From Apostichopus japonicus (Eukaryota; Echinodermata; Holothuroidea; Aspidochirotida; Stichopodidae), in the NCBI RefSeq assembly GCF_037975245.1, contig NC_092566.1, positions 5,022,001 to 5,086,000 on the forward strand: 64,000 nucleotides of DNA, written 5' to 3'. The translations under genes were made by a program, and so were the position numbers. Below the pieces are notes generated by a model. That model was given only the letters and a program-made list of their open reading frames with translations. It was not told the DNA's origin and ran no database searches. This document shows, in pieces, positions 24,180 through 35,733 of this stretch. Within the stretch, counting starts at the first letter, position 1; each line of letters opens with the position of its first letter.

Positions 24180-26585
24180 TCATATCCACTTATAAATTGG
24201 TCTTTCATCCACAATTTGGACTTCCATTTTCACCGGACACTTGAACCAATGTGAAAGAAGTTCTTCGGTATATCCTATCAAGAAATAAAACTTTTGCGGT
24301 GCTAATCTTCTCAGCATTAATGATACCAGAAATATTTGGTTACCTCTTCTCTTAATTATCAAGTCTGTGGCTAAACATTGATGGAAGGTCCCTTCGATAA
24401 ATTTACGCAGAAAGAAATCTTCTAGTGCCCTCTCGGCAGCTCCTTCCTCATCTTTCAGATTTCCTGCAGCGAAAAAGAAAGAGATAAAGAAAGTAGCAAA
24501 AAGCACTAAACTAAACAAAATAACTATGATACAATTTTACCAGCATGAACTGAATCAAATAAGACAGTTCTAGAGATGGCAGAGGCAGAGAAGATCAGCG
24601 AGGAGGTGAGGAGACGGAGATGGAAATGGATCGGCCATGTGCTGAGGAAAGACAAAAACGATGACTGTGCTGTGGCCCTTGGATGGACACCTGAAGGAAG
24701 AAGGAAAAGAGGCCGCCCGAAAACCACGTGGCGAAGAATGGTGGAGACGGAGCGGAACTGCACAGGCTGGAACACATGGAACTCAGTACGCCACGCAGCT
24801 GCAAACCGAACCCAGTGGAAGAATGATGTCCAGGACTTGTGTGCCTTCTGGCACAGAGAGACTTAAGATTAAGATCAAGATAAGAACTGAATAAAGTTTT
24901 GTATATTTTCATGACCATCACAATATCTATTCTAAATATTGCATTTTGTTTTTACTTTTTGGATAAAAAAATAGAAAAGGGGAAATTTCATGACGAGTTC
25001 TCTTATTAGAATAAAGTAATAAGAAGAAGCTAATTAGAGACATTTTGCACTATATCACTATAGAAGACAAACAGAGTACCCCCATTATGAAAATTACAGC
25101 CATATTTCTGTCCTTAGAATATCAATGTGCAATCCGAGCCATGGATTGTTCTGGTGATAAACAGAAACCTGCAGATCTATAAATTATTTTCATTACCTGT
25201 ATGATGCGAGTTCCAGTTTTTCTTTACACCAATAGTGAAAGGAAAGTTAGCTTGTTCATATGTGATTGGTTTTTCTCCTTTACTGATTTTAACTCTGCCT
25301 GCCTTGACCTTCTGTAGGGGAACAGATGTATGCAGGGTCTGAATACAAGCTGACTGGCTCAGAATTCTTGTAGCCAAGAGGGTGCTTTGTATCTGAGAAG
25401 TGAAAAATTCAACACCATCAAAAATTAAGCAAATGTTTCGCTCAAGTCACATATTCCACCAGTCGGATTCTTCCACTTACTTTAACTGTAGCTAAGGTAC
25501 AATTGAAGTATTAGTTGCAATAAAGATGTTAAAGACACAACACCTTACTAGTACTGTAATTGTGTAAAACTATCCAACTAACATCAATGTAGCCAATAGA
25601 CCTAGCCTAACGGGTCCCAGTGCCATTCCTTTTGCAACATTTGGTGGAAAGGCTCGAAACCTATGGCGGAAAGGTACATTTGAGGAATGGATTTTACACA
25701 GGAAAGTATCGGTGAAACTTTCTATGATTCGGGTGGAAGGATAGGTACACCATCTTCAAATGTGACTGTTCCCTGGATAGACAAGATTGGGGAATAGATA
25801 GTCTTTAAAGTACATGTTGATTGAATAGTTTTAATTGTAAGTTCGTAAGAGTCGAAACACTGTCTACAAATATATAATAGTTGGTTGAATATATCAAATT
25901 AATTTAGGTTGATTATTCAAAGACCGATTCTGATTGTCGATTTAAATGACCAATTTTGTGTATTTTGCGCCCCTAGGTAATGTGAAGTGAAGCAATATAT
26001 ATACAGTGCATATAGGCCTAAAGTGCACCCACAATAATGTCCCCTTTTTCGCCGTATGAAAGTCCTTTATCCCCATCGGGGTAACATGGCGGAATGGTAC
26101 TCTTTCTATGGCAGAAAGAGCACATTTTCTATGGCGGAATGTACCGATGACGGAATGACACAGCCCCCGTAAGCCCAGCCTAACGTTAGGCCTAAACTGT
26201 ATAACATACCACAATTGATTATGGGTCTAGCATAATTATGTAAGCTTGAAAACGTTGGCAACGCCTGTCCTAAGGCATATATATAAATGGGAACCTTGTA
26301 ACTCGAGGTAGAAATTAAACGTTAATCACAACATTACTGTAAATGTGTTACGCTCACCTAGGACTAACTGTTACTGTTTGTTAGGCTAGTCTAGGCCTAG
26401 GTTAATCAATTTAATCACAAAGCACACTACTGCATGTGGTAAAGGGACTAAACCAGTTTAGGACCACTACCAATATAAAATATCACTGCAATAAGTGGTC
26501 TTATTTATGTACACAAAATAATATTGAATGTTGCTAAAACAAGAAATTTCACGTTTACATGATGCAAACTTCGGAGCGATGCCAT
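24180..26585 (-). CDS. MRPS24: mitochondrial ribosomal protein S24 (uS3m), complete
   Basis: A small-subunit protein of the mitochondrial ribosome, acting in the matrix. Coding exons on the minus strand: 26585-26559, 25392-25197, 24463-24180; all GT-AG with matching phases, giving 168 residues against about 167 in human MRPS24. The first exon encodes only MASLRSLHH, and with IQSTLLATRILSQ it makes an Arg/Ser-rich presequence without acidic residues, as expected for mitochondrial import. Family landmarks: LHTSVP; VKISKGEKPITYEQA; HTGNLKDEEGAAERALEDFF; LRKFIEGTFHQCLATDLIIK; RRGNQIF; APQKFYFLIGYTEELLSHWF; KCPVKMEVQ; end IYKWI. The in-frame codon at 25,377 is TTG, not ATG, so the true start must be in the upstream exon. 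That the 27-nt exon is the first is supported by phase, donor and total length. Confidence 0.93.
24545..24895 (+). mobile_element. LINE 3' end (ORF2 C-terminal tail), 5'-truncated
   Basis: The plus-strand frame 24,576-24,866 encodes the C-terminal signature of a non-LTR retrotransposon ORF2: RRRRWKWIGHVLRKD, then ALGWTPEGRRKRGRPKTTWR, then an Ala/Asn-Arg block ending NDVQDLCAFW and a stop. A tail with repeated AAGAT-like units and AATAAAG follows. The reverse transcriptase and endonuclease domains are missing. The frame is intact over this length, so the insertion may be fairly recent. It lies in MRPS24 intron 2 in the opposite orientation to the gene. Confidence 0.82.
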
Positions 26586-27354
26586 GTTTTCGCCTGTCGG
26601 AAGCTAGCAGACATTAACAGCAGACGAACGATAACGTAAAGGATACGTTTTGACACATAGTGTACCACTACAAGGGCAACAAGGGACAACGGGCAACTTC
26701 TTTGGGGCATGCAAGATACCTCAGTCAAAGTTATGGAGGGGTGGCCGGAATAGTACCCAGAGAAGTGATGTGACCTTCATCTATAACTTGGTAACGCGGT
26801 AACAATTCTTATTTCTTGACCAAAAATGACCATAAACATTTCAAGTTCGAAATCCCGTAAATTCGATCGAGATCACCTACAATCATATGGATTTGTTCCT
26901 CAAAATGAAATAATTCGAGTTATTCAACAATGATTTTCCTTAGAAACGTAATGAAACTGTTGATGACAAAGACCTCTTTAATGTAACTTTCTAAAAAATG
27001 ATTGCAAGGTTTGCTTCACCTTGTGCTCTTACAAGACTTTGACTTCACACCATAGGCCTTGCAGGAAGCTGTTAGAGTAGCAGCTCCCTGGGCCTTGTCT
27101 AGAGCTAAAGCACGCAATTTTGTGGGACGTGACCAAATAGTCAGTGGGTTTATGCAATTTGTTTGACGGAAAATGTATTTAGATTAGTGAGTTTATCGGC
27201 AGAGCTCGATTATGTTATTCTTATTAAGTTAATTCCTACTCCAATTAACTTGGCTTTCATATGAGCATCTATTCTGAGCAGTCTGGAGGGTCGTTGCTCA
27301 GTCAGCATGAAAGATCCAGGATCGTGGGCTTTCAGCTTTTGTATGGAAAGCCAA

Positions 27355-27720
27355 AAGTACTACAGGTGGCGCTATACTACTCTAAACAGGAGGTGCTACT
27401 ACTGAAACAGGAGGTGCTACTACCCTAAACAGGGGGTGCTACTACTCTTATTAGGAGGTGCTCTACTCTAAACAGGAGGTGCTACTTCTCTAAACAGGAA
27501 GTGCTACTACTCTTTAGTGACGATACTGCTGTAAAAAGGTGGCGCTACTATTCTAAATAGGCGATGCTACTACTTCTACAGGCGACGATGCTACTGTAAA
27601 TTAGTGGCGCAACTACCCTAAACGGAAGGTGCTACTACCACTGATCTGTACACTAACAGATCAGTGGCTACTACAACTACTCCAAAATGGAGTCGCTACT
27701 ACTCTAAGGTAGCATACGCC
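27355..27720. repeat. degenerate minisatellite with embedded hairpin
   Basis: More than ten imperfect copies of a 22-30-bp unit with core CTAAACAGGAGGTGCTACTA run through this block. Near its right end, CCACTGATCTGT (27,638-27,649) and its exact reverse complement (27,656-27,667) form a 12-bp stem with a 6-nt loop. No coding potential. Confidence 0.85.
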
Positions 27721-29050
27721 CATTAAAAGCCCCATTGACTTACATACTAAATCACAAAAGTAATGTGGTCTCTAAGTCTAGATAGAAGTTATCACTAGCT
27801 AAACGCTACCCATCCCCGGATAGCTGACATGGCACCATCAATTTTCCGTATCATGACCATGTAGATTGTTTGCTATCCGAGCCGGAAATTTTAGTCACTT
27901 GTAAACAAACCTCTTTACTCAGTAGTAAACAATTTTAGTACGCTGCTCCTGGGAGCCCTAAAGGGGTCTAAAATTGCCTCAATTGACCCATTTTTCACCA
28001 CATGTACTTCCATTCATGCTCTTCAACATGCAAATGATAACATGATAACATGTCAAAAAAGATGTTCTCCTGTTGCTTTTTGGCTTTTGGCAGTTATCCT
28101 AAAGAACAATCGGGCGGATGGATATAGACTCTTATAGGAGTATGCAACCTTAAATATGAATCGATACTCTGTAAATATGTCTTTTGTGATACGTGCTCTC
28201 GCCGTTTGTCCGCATTAACAGATAGACTACATGAACTAAAAGCACTGGTATAGCACCAATTTCTGATGGTAAAATCGTTGCTTAAATGTTTCTTCAGTGT
28301 AAATGTTGTGAATTAATCATTAATCTGCCAATTACAGCCATTAATGTATGTGATTTATTTTCTCAGCAACCAGCCTGTTGGTGGTGACCTTCTGCTGTGA
28401 TCACTCAATTCACCACCTTTTCCTATCAAAGAAGATCTAAACTGAAGAATAACCATATGAAGTAGTGTGGTCATTATTATTAGAAGTATTTTTAGCACTG
28501 TTGCATCATTGATGGAAGTTGTAGAAGAGGAATGTTACTCTTTACGATCGGTCCAGTGATGTTTGTGGTTACTTGCCGTATCCAGCTAACTACGTACTCT
28601 GTTTAAGTCGGCGTTTGTGCGTGCACATTTGTTTGGGTTTGTTTGTTGATATTGCTATTGTTTTGCCTTTGATTGATATTTTGTTTGTTCTTGTGTGTTT
28701 TTTTCCTGCAGGTTCAAAGCATGCATTATGATTTGATTGGGTTATATATGCGTGATTGTAATGTGTCATTGTAATTATTACGTATATAGGTTAATAATAA
28801 TTAAGCATATAGTTACGAACCAACGTATACGTATACGCAATTTAAGGACTTTAACATTAACAATTTCGATCAAGTAATAAACCTTGCGCAAGATCGTGAT
28901 ACGTGGCGGAGGTTAATCACTGAGCATGTCGGATAGACGAGACTCAACTTACTACGACTACTACTATGCACATATATGCTTACTTGGCTATTCATAAAAA
29001 CATCTTGTTTGGCGTGCCATGAATTTTCGTTCGTCAACGTGCACTAAACC

Positions 29051-29262
29051 TACGGTGGCTTAATAGGGATATAGGAAAGAAAGAAATTGAGATATAAAAT
29101 CAACTTATTGAGGTAAAAAGTAAAAATTTAGAGATAAAAAGTCATGATTTTGAGATTAAAAGTCAAAATTTAGAGACAAAAAGTCAAAATTGTGAGATGC
29201 AAAGTCAATATTTTGAGACTTGGGGACACTTCCCCCTCGCCAATGTCCTTATATGCCGCCGT
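29051..29262. mobile_element. MITE with 21-bp internal tandem array
   Basis: Termini are TACGGTGGCTTAATAGGG on the left and the reverse complement of ACGGCGGCATATAAGG on the right: imperfect inverted repeats. ACTAAACC flanks it on both sides (29,043-29,050 and 29,263-29,270), a target-site duplication of 7-8 bp depending on where the last base is assigned. The interior is about six copies of a 21-bp unit of the type GAGATAAAAAGTCAAAATTT. There is no ORF, so it is non-autonomous. The duplication length points to the hAT superfamily, but this is inference. Confidence 0.75.
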
Positions 29263-29847
29263 ACTAAACCAAAGACTAGGTTCTTGATCTTTCTGACTAG
29301 GTTTTGCACTGTGAGCTAGCTTATATCTACAGAGATTTATGCATTACTGTGTGACAGATATATACAATATTTACTATATTATTGGACCTATGTTGAACTT
29401 GAGGTAGGTTAAGTCAAAGCAAGCCCAAGAACAGTACATAATGATGTAACATTTTAAAAGGAATGGAATCTGGTGTATTATATTTGTTCGCAATATGTTG
29501 CTTTCACCTTTTTTTTTCCTGGTGTAGTTCACAATCACAGACGTGTCTTTTCAAATAAGGATAGGCTTAGTTTGTTTAACGCTAGCCTACTATAAAAAAA
29601 AAAACAATAACATTGAATTTGGCCTAGGGCGTAGGCAGGGTTAAGTTAGTATATGGCCAAGTGAATTCAGTTTTCAAGGCAATTTCACTAGGCCTAGCCT
29701 AACCCTAGATAAAATATATCTTTGCTAAGTAACAATGGCTAGGCCCATGTTTTACTTTTGGTAGGCCTCTATTAATTAGGCAGTGGTGTCAATTAAGTTA
29801 CTGTTAATAATAATAGCCAGGCCTAAAGGCTAAATTTAAGGCCGTGG

Positions 29848-30117
29848 CTATTCTTACGACTAGTCGTAACAATTATTTATAAACTATTCTTACGACAAAG
29901 GCAAATTCAAGCGCAGTAAAGTAAATAAAGCAACTGCGCATATAGTAGGGGTAATCCTAACCCTAAACATAACCCTAAACCTCAATCCTAACCCTTACCC
30001 TAACCCTAACCGGAAATTATTGTTACTCCTCGTCGCAAAAATAGTACTCCTGGTCATGAAAATAGCAACTGCGCATGCGTAGTCGGAAATTATTCTTACA
30101 ACTAGTCGTAAGAATAT
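29848..30117. mobile_element. palindrome-bounded element with telomere-like core
   Basis: Both ends carry nearly the same 24-bp palindromic sequence: TTACGACTAGTCGTAA is perfect at 29,854-29,869, and a 24-bp palindrome with one mismatched pair is at 30,092-30,115. A third partial copy lies at about 29,882-29,893. TA abuts both ends, compatible with a TA target site. AGCAACTGCGCAT occurs twice inside, on either side of a telomere-like CCCTAA array. This looks like a foldback or Tc1-mariner-like non-autonomous element; the class is uncertain. Confidence 0.5.
29952..30011. repeat. interstitial telomere-like repeat (CCCTAA)n, degenerate
   Basis: About nine CCCTAA-type units, several altered (CCCTAAAC, TCCTAA, CCCTTA), lie within 60 bp. 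The last units, TACCCTAACCCTAACC, are closest to the animal telomere repeat. It lies between the palindromic ends of the surrounding element. Confidence 0.8.
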
Positions 30118-30940
30118 GCACTTTGTAAATTTAACTTAGTCAACTGAGGCCTAAAAAAGACAATGACTTTGATGACCTTTAATTAGTTACATGGTCTATC
30201 GTTCCTTTTCTTTTATTAATGCAAATATAACAGGTACACTAAGGAAGGTCTAGAAAATTTGGAAACATTTCTGCATTCCTTACATTATTGTACACAAATA
30301 AACATCGTTTGAATTGATATATTAGCTAACACAAACTGTTAAATTAGTTAGCCTACTGGATATTGATGATTGGGAACTATCTTTGCAAAATTTCATCATT
30401 TGTTCTCACTTTTATGAAGAACAGATGTAGGGACTTCTCCAACAAGAGGAATAAACACAGGTCTGTATGTGAAATTAGGCAAAAGACTTATGAATTCTGG
30501 TATGTGGTAATGCATCAATTGGGAATGCCCCAAAAATTTGATCTGAGTTTACCTATTAAATAATTGGTGTATTAGGAGCTGCCAAATGAATTAAGCCACA
30601 ACTACTGTATCTGTTTGAAATATAGAAAACTAAGAAACTACCTGCCTTGCTTCTAAGGGCGGGCTGCACGATTTTGGCTGTTCAGTAATTAATTCTAACA
30701 CCGGTATTAACAGACAACTGGTTTTCATAAAGTATGTACGCTTCATACGCAAAATTACTTGGAACTTGGAAGATAGGACGAATGTTAATAATTACCTCAA
30801 TGTATCAACATATGTATATATATACAATGTCTACATATGCTAATTAAATCATTCTTTTTGTATCCTCAGAACCAAAGTTTTGCATCTTTCATCTTCTGCT
30901 GAAAATTGTGCCTTTCCCTTCATTGACAATTAAGTGCAGT

Positions 30941-33900
30941 ATGTTTCCAAGTGTTGGTCTTATTACAATTGCGAGACGTCTCAAGGCACCGACTTTCAGG
31001 TGTACATTCAAGTCTTCACCCATATCTTCTTTTCACTCGTCTGCCTCTTCCAATGATGAATGGGCCAATTTTGGAACTTGGGATGATCGGATCCAAGAAC
31101 CTATTCTGTTGAAACAGAGTATAAAACATGGTGTTCCAATCCCACACGTGTCTCTAGAACATGCAGGGCTCGCCTCTATAGTCGGAAGGCGGAAAGTGAA
31201 TGAGGATCGTATCCTCTTGAAGGAATTGGAGGCAGACATCTTGTGTTTTGGCATCTTTGATGGCCATGCTGGAGCCCTGGCAGCAGAGTTCACAAAAGAG
31301 CATCTGGTAGAATGCATCCACTCCCATCTGTCGAAAGAACATGATTTACAGAAGGTCCTGGAAGCTGCCTTTCTGGATGTTAACAAGAAGTTAAGCGAAC
31401 ATATCTCAGGACTTGCTCAAAAACAAAGTGAGTACAGTACATCTTGTAGGATTTGGAGTCCTTGCTGCTAAAAAGCTTTTGCTAGTATTTTACCAGTATG
31501 TATTGTATTATCAAAGTGGATTGATGAAAAACGGTAAAAGTTTCAAATGTTCATTTACCTGCAGGACACCTACACACCTGATAGTAATTGGAATTCTGTG
31601 TTCCAGTGGTGGGAATTTCTGTCTGTAGTATTGTAGGTGTAATCTTTTGTACAACGACGCAATTACACTAAATGTCCATTTGTTGAAATCTATTTTTTTG
31701 ACCAACAAGAACCTACTTAGACATCTTTACTTAGAAAGATATTTGCATTGTTTGTATAGCAAAAAAAGGTTTCAATAAATGACATTATCCAAATTCCATA
31801 TATTGTACATTAATTTGAGCTTATAAAAATGGCAAATATTTACTTAAAATAGTGAGTAGAAAAATTTTGTTTTTAAAACTGTCCTGCTAACTTGTTATCA
31901 TGCTAGTGGAGCTTTTTATTTGTTATTTTCAGCTTGAACAAAAAAATTATTAATGAGAAATAGATACAATCACCTTCATTTACAATTTTACACTTTGAAC
32001 CTAAGCCATACAGTATGAGTAACTTATACATACTGTATGATAACATATTCACTATGTCATTCGATCATGAGGGTCTAAAGAATCTTGTTTTCGTAACTCT
32101 TCTATATTACACAATCACACAATCCTGACAAGGTACTTTTTCCAACAAAAAAAATGGCCCTTTCTCAGAAAACAAGCGAATGAAAAATTCAAAACAAAAT
32201 CATCCTCTCATCTGTGTATTTATAGTTAGTGTCAACAATTTTTCCCTCAATGCAGGTGCAAGTGTCAAGCATTCAGGGACGACTGCGACTGTCTGTCTGT
32301 TGAGGAACGGCAACGAGCTAGCATTGGGCCATGTTGGTGACAGCAGGGCCATCTTATTTCGAGATGGACAAGCCATAAGAATGACGACGGACCATGACCC
32401 GGAATACAATCACACTGAGAAGGAACGGATCATAGAATGTAAAGGATTTATAACGTAAGTGCATACAAAGCTGTTTATCATGTTAAAGCATCTATAGAGT
32501 AGCTTTACTTCTACCTCTTCTGCAGGGATAAGTTATCTGGTATCCGTGTCACAAACTGCTGTGCAAGTTTGGCAATGTAAGTACTGTACAACATTCATGT
32601 GCAAAGATACAGTATATAGCAATTTTGTGTGCACAGGAGCCATAGCATTTATAATGTAAGAGAAAACCCAGAGTCTTCGGGACTGCTACACTAAATTTGA
32701 ACATTCAATAATTCGTTGTAATGTACAGTGAGGATTTTTATGTTATGTTGTTCTGTGATAAATGCAACCACATATTTATTGTAGATATTCTTTTGTATTT
32801 TATTTGGCTAACGTTTGATGTTTTGTGTTCGTCTTCATCATTACATGTTAAATGTAATATGTTTGTCATAAGAATGCATGATGAAGATTGATGCAAATAA
32901 AGGACAGTATACTGCACTAACCTGTGGCAGATCACTTTTGACCTAACATGACAGTATAACCTACTTTTACTTTTCAGTTCCAACAGCCTTGGCACTCCTC
33001 TGGTCAACGGTGTGTTAACAATGACCAGAAGTATTGGAGACTTTTATTTAAAGCAATATGGAGTTATAGCAACACCAGAAACAAGGTCTATAAAGGTACA
33101 TGGTAGTTCTACATGTTTAACATATATATGTATATAAAATTAAAAAAATGTTTCTTCATGGAATCCATGCCTGCCATCAATGAAATATGTTTTTCATTCT
33201 TAAAGCAAAGGATTGCCAATTGTGTATGTTCTGTTCATAAACGTGTTATTGGGCACAAGATAGAAAAAAAATATTCCCCACTTGTCAGGTGAAAACCCAA
33301 TGTGAATATCCTTGTAGTGTACACAGCGAATTTTTGCTGGCCAAAACTACCAGCAAAATAGTTGATGGTCAAGGTTCCCTGTTAAACGTGTTCTTAGAAG
33401 GACTCACTCTGCTAGGAAAATGTATGAAAGAAAGGTAGAAAGAGACAGACATTTCATAAGGCTCAGCGAATGCGTAAAATGGGTAAAGCAGTAAAAATTT
33501 GTATCCCTGCGTATCGCCCAATGTACTGGTCAATACATCTGCCGGTAATTGTAATTGGTTTGGACTGTTTTGTAGACAAAACATAGGATGTTTTGGTTCA
33601 AATTTTGCATTCCATAGATCTCTGCAAATAGGTTGAAGTTTTTTGGCAGATGAGTGGATTGTCATGATTGTGTGATTAGTTACTTCACAATACTACTTAG
33701 CAATAGTACTTGCCAAGAATTAATCTATAGACCGTTGAGATTGAATGCATAATAAGGTATTAACCAATCCAATTCAGCCATTTACGTATCCCTTTAATTA
33801 AGTTTGTTTATCTGCTAACCTTGCTTTCATAGACCCTTGGGTAATAACAAAAATTTCAATTTCCCTTTTCCCAATACAGGTTAAACATGGTCATGACAGC

Positions 33901-34134
33901 TTCCTGCTACTGATCACCGATGGTGTTCACTTCTCCATGAGCGATGGAGAAATCTGTGATACTATAAGGAAGTGCCACACGCCTCAACAAGCCGCCACGA
34001 CGTTGACCGACCAGGCTATACAATATGGCAGCGATGACAATGCCAGTGTCATCGTCATACCATTCGGGCAGTGGGGTAAGGATAGCAGCACCACCCTCAT
34101 TCCAGCCCTACGGTGGCAAGGTAGGGGTGGTTGA
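30941..34134 (+). CDS. PPM1K: mitochondrial PP2C phosphatase PPM1K, complete
   Basis: PPM1K is the matrix Ser/Thr phosphatase that activates the branched-chain ketoacid dehydrogenase complex. Coding exons: 30941-31427, 32256-32454, 32978-33095, 33880-34134; GT-AG with consistent phases, 352 residues (human about 372). The start ATG at 30,941 is chosen because it opens a basic, acid-free presequence of about 40 residues ([19 protein letters not shown]...). PP2C motifs in order: RRKVNEDR (about 84-90), FDGHAG with metal-ligand Asp107, [20 protein letters not shown] with Asp191, [27 protein letters not shown] with Asp282, and [11 protein letters not shown] with Asp321. DGHAG replaces the usual DGHGG. 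A splice acceptor at 30,867-30,869 shows a 5' UTR exon lies upstream. Family-specific pieces [11 protein letters not shown] and [10 protein letters not shown] before the catalytic domain favour PPM1K over other PP2Cs. Confidence 0.95.
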
Positions 34135-34841
34135 CCATGAACAATTACTAGTGGTATCATAAATACCCCAGCCTGGTCCTCTATCTCCCAAGCCTTCTAG
34201 CCCTGCTACCCCATCTCCCTGTCATGGGGTTAGGGTATAACAACAGCGACACCACCCTCTCAGAATATGGCAATGGAGAGCAGTAGCTCATCTATACCTA
34301 CCACTGAGGGGGGGTAACTGCTGAGGAGGGAGAGGGGTAGGCAGTTAATCACCTCAACAGGGTTCACTCATAATCATAGCAGCTATTTCTAGAAATTCAT
34401 AAACCATATTGTATTGTAAAATCCTTTTGAAATATTTGTGTGTTAGCTACTTTACTATAACAGAAAATTATGAAGAAAGTTTGTAATAAGTGCCAATATT
34501 AGTAGGAAGAGAAGTTAATTAAGGTTTTTCCTGTGATGAATTATAAATTCATAATTTCTATTGCTGCCTGGATGAAAGGTATATCAGAAAAGGCAGGAAA
34601 TCAAAATAATTTCTTCTGTTAATTACATTTAAAATGAAAAAACAATCAACCTTCAACTTATATGCAATGGGTAAAGTTCTACAGATTATGCTTCCATGGG
34701 TGTTAATTACAATCCGCAAGTGGTAATGTCCAACAGATTATCCTTCCAATGGTTGTTAATTACAATCTGCAAGGGGTAAATGGCTGCATGTTATGCTTCC
34801 AATGGGTGTTAGTAGAAATTAAATGAATTTGGCACACTTAC

Positions 34842-34923
34842 CTTGATAAGCCAGCATCTTTTCAACCTTGCGGTCTGGTGAGAAGGGCAGCATATATTTA
34901 ATCTCTGCTGTTAGGCCAAGAGC
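34842..34923 (-). other. orphan exon candidate, 82 nt, unrecognised
   Basis: On the minus strand this segment follows an AG acceptor (ATTTACAG) and is followed by a strong GTAAGT donor. One frame is open, starting ALGLTAEIKYMLPFS and ending VEKMLAYQ; the other two contain stops. The composition looks protein-like and is more GC-rich than its surroundings. I found no partner exon on either side and do not recognise the peptide. The polypyrimidine tract is weak, so it may be a pseudo-exon or a relic of a lost gene. Confidence 0.35.
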
Positions 34924-35733
34924 CTGTAAATCGTATTGTAAATATCTTGCAAAGTATATATATTTAAAGAACAGCCCTTTTTTTCTTTCTTTCTTTTTTG
35001 AGGAACTTTATTTGTGATATTAAACACTTTATGTCTGCTATTTATAAACTTTTTCAAGTACCTTGTTATGCTGTTCAGCTGATTTTCCATCCTTTGAACA
35101 ACAACTAACCACTATTACCAGAATTACAATGAAAATGGAATAATACAACAACGTTTCATTTCTCATCAATTGGTGATTCCCCACACCCCCCCCCCCCCTG
35201 CCCCATGCTAAGGGTTTTTTTAGACATCAGATCTCAACAGAGGTTATACTCAACATTTTTCAAGAAAATATTTGTTGATTGTATGAGGTAATTCCAGTTA
35301 TCTTAGATTACTCCTTTCCGCAGGAGAATTTCCTTCTGTAGTAAAAGAAGCAACAACTTTGCTGACACGGAGCCATTTTGTGATGCATTTGGAAAATGGA
35401 ATGAAACATGTGCTATTTGATGTATGAAAGGTGATACTAAAATGGTGAAATTAAAAAATGTTAAAAAGTAGATTTTAATTGCAGTGTGAAAGTTGGTCAT
35501 CAAGCACTATTGACTTCATTTATTGGCGTCTCTAACAAACGTGAGAACTTTGCTTTGTATTTAGAACAAATACTCTTCTTAACTTTTCAAAATTGTTTAT
35601 TAAATCCTTGAGCTATCATTAAGACATGATCAACTTCATTTCAATGTGCAATTTGACTATCTATATATTTAATGTAGACTTAGCGTGGCATTGATTCAGT
35701 CAAGGTTCTTTAAACAGCTCTCACATTTGACAT

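Larger units (their letters stand above)
26586..30869. other. intergenic region between MRPS24 and PPM1K (divergent genes)
   Basis: Both flanking genes point outward, so the region should hold both promoters and any 5' UTR exons. I found no coding exon. It contains a 24-bp-type minisatellite, a 212-bp MITE, an element with telomere-like repeats, and many TAGGCCTA-like words between 25.6 and 30.2 kb. The PPM1K exon has a splice acceptor at 30,867-30,869, so at least one upstream non-coding exon is expected here. Confidence 0.55.

Noticed and set aside
27355-27720. Array with evenly spaced GGTGCTACTA resembling a CRISPR or coding repeat
   Set aside because: Spacing is irregular, the intervening sequence is itself repetitive, and no frame stays open.
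29085-29220. CRISPR-like regular repeats of 21 bp
   Set aside because: The units are contiguous, without unique spacers, and lie in a MITE in a eukaryotic genome.
32526-32575. Possible extra PPM1K exon after a CTTCTGCAG acceptor
   Set aside because: It contains an early in-frame stop, and the exons at 32,256-32,454 and 32,978-33,095 join in phase and match the family without it.
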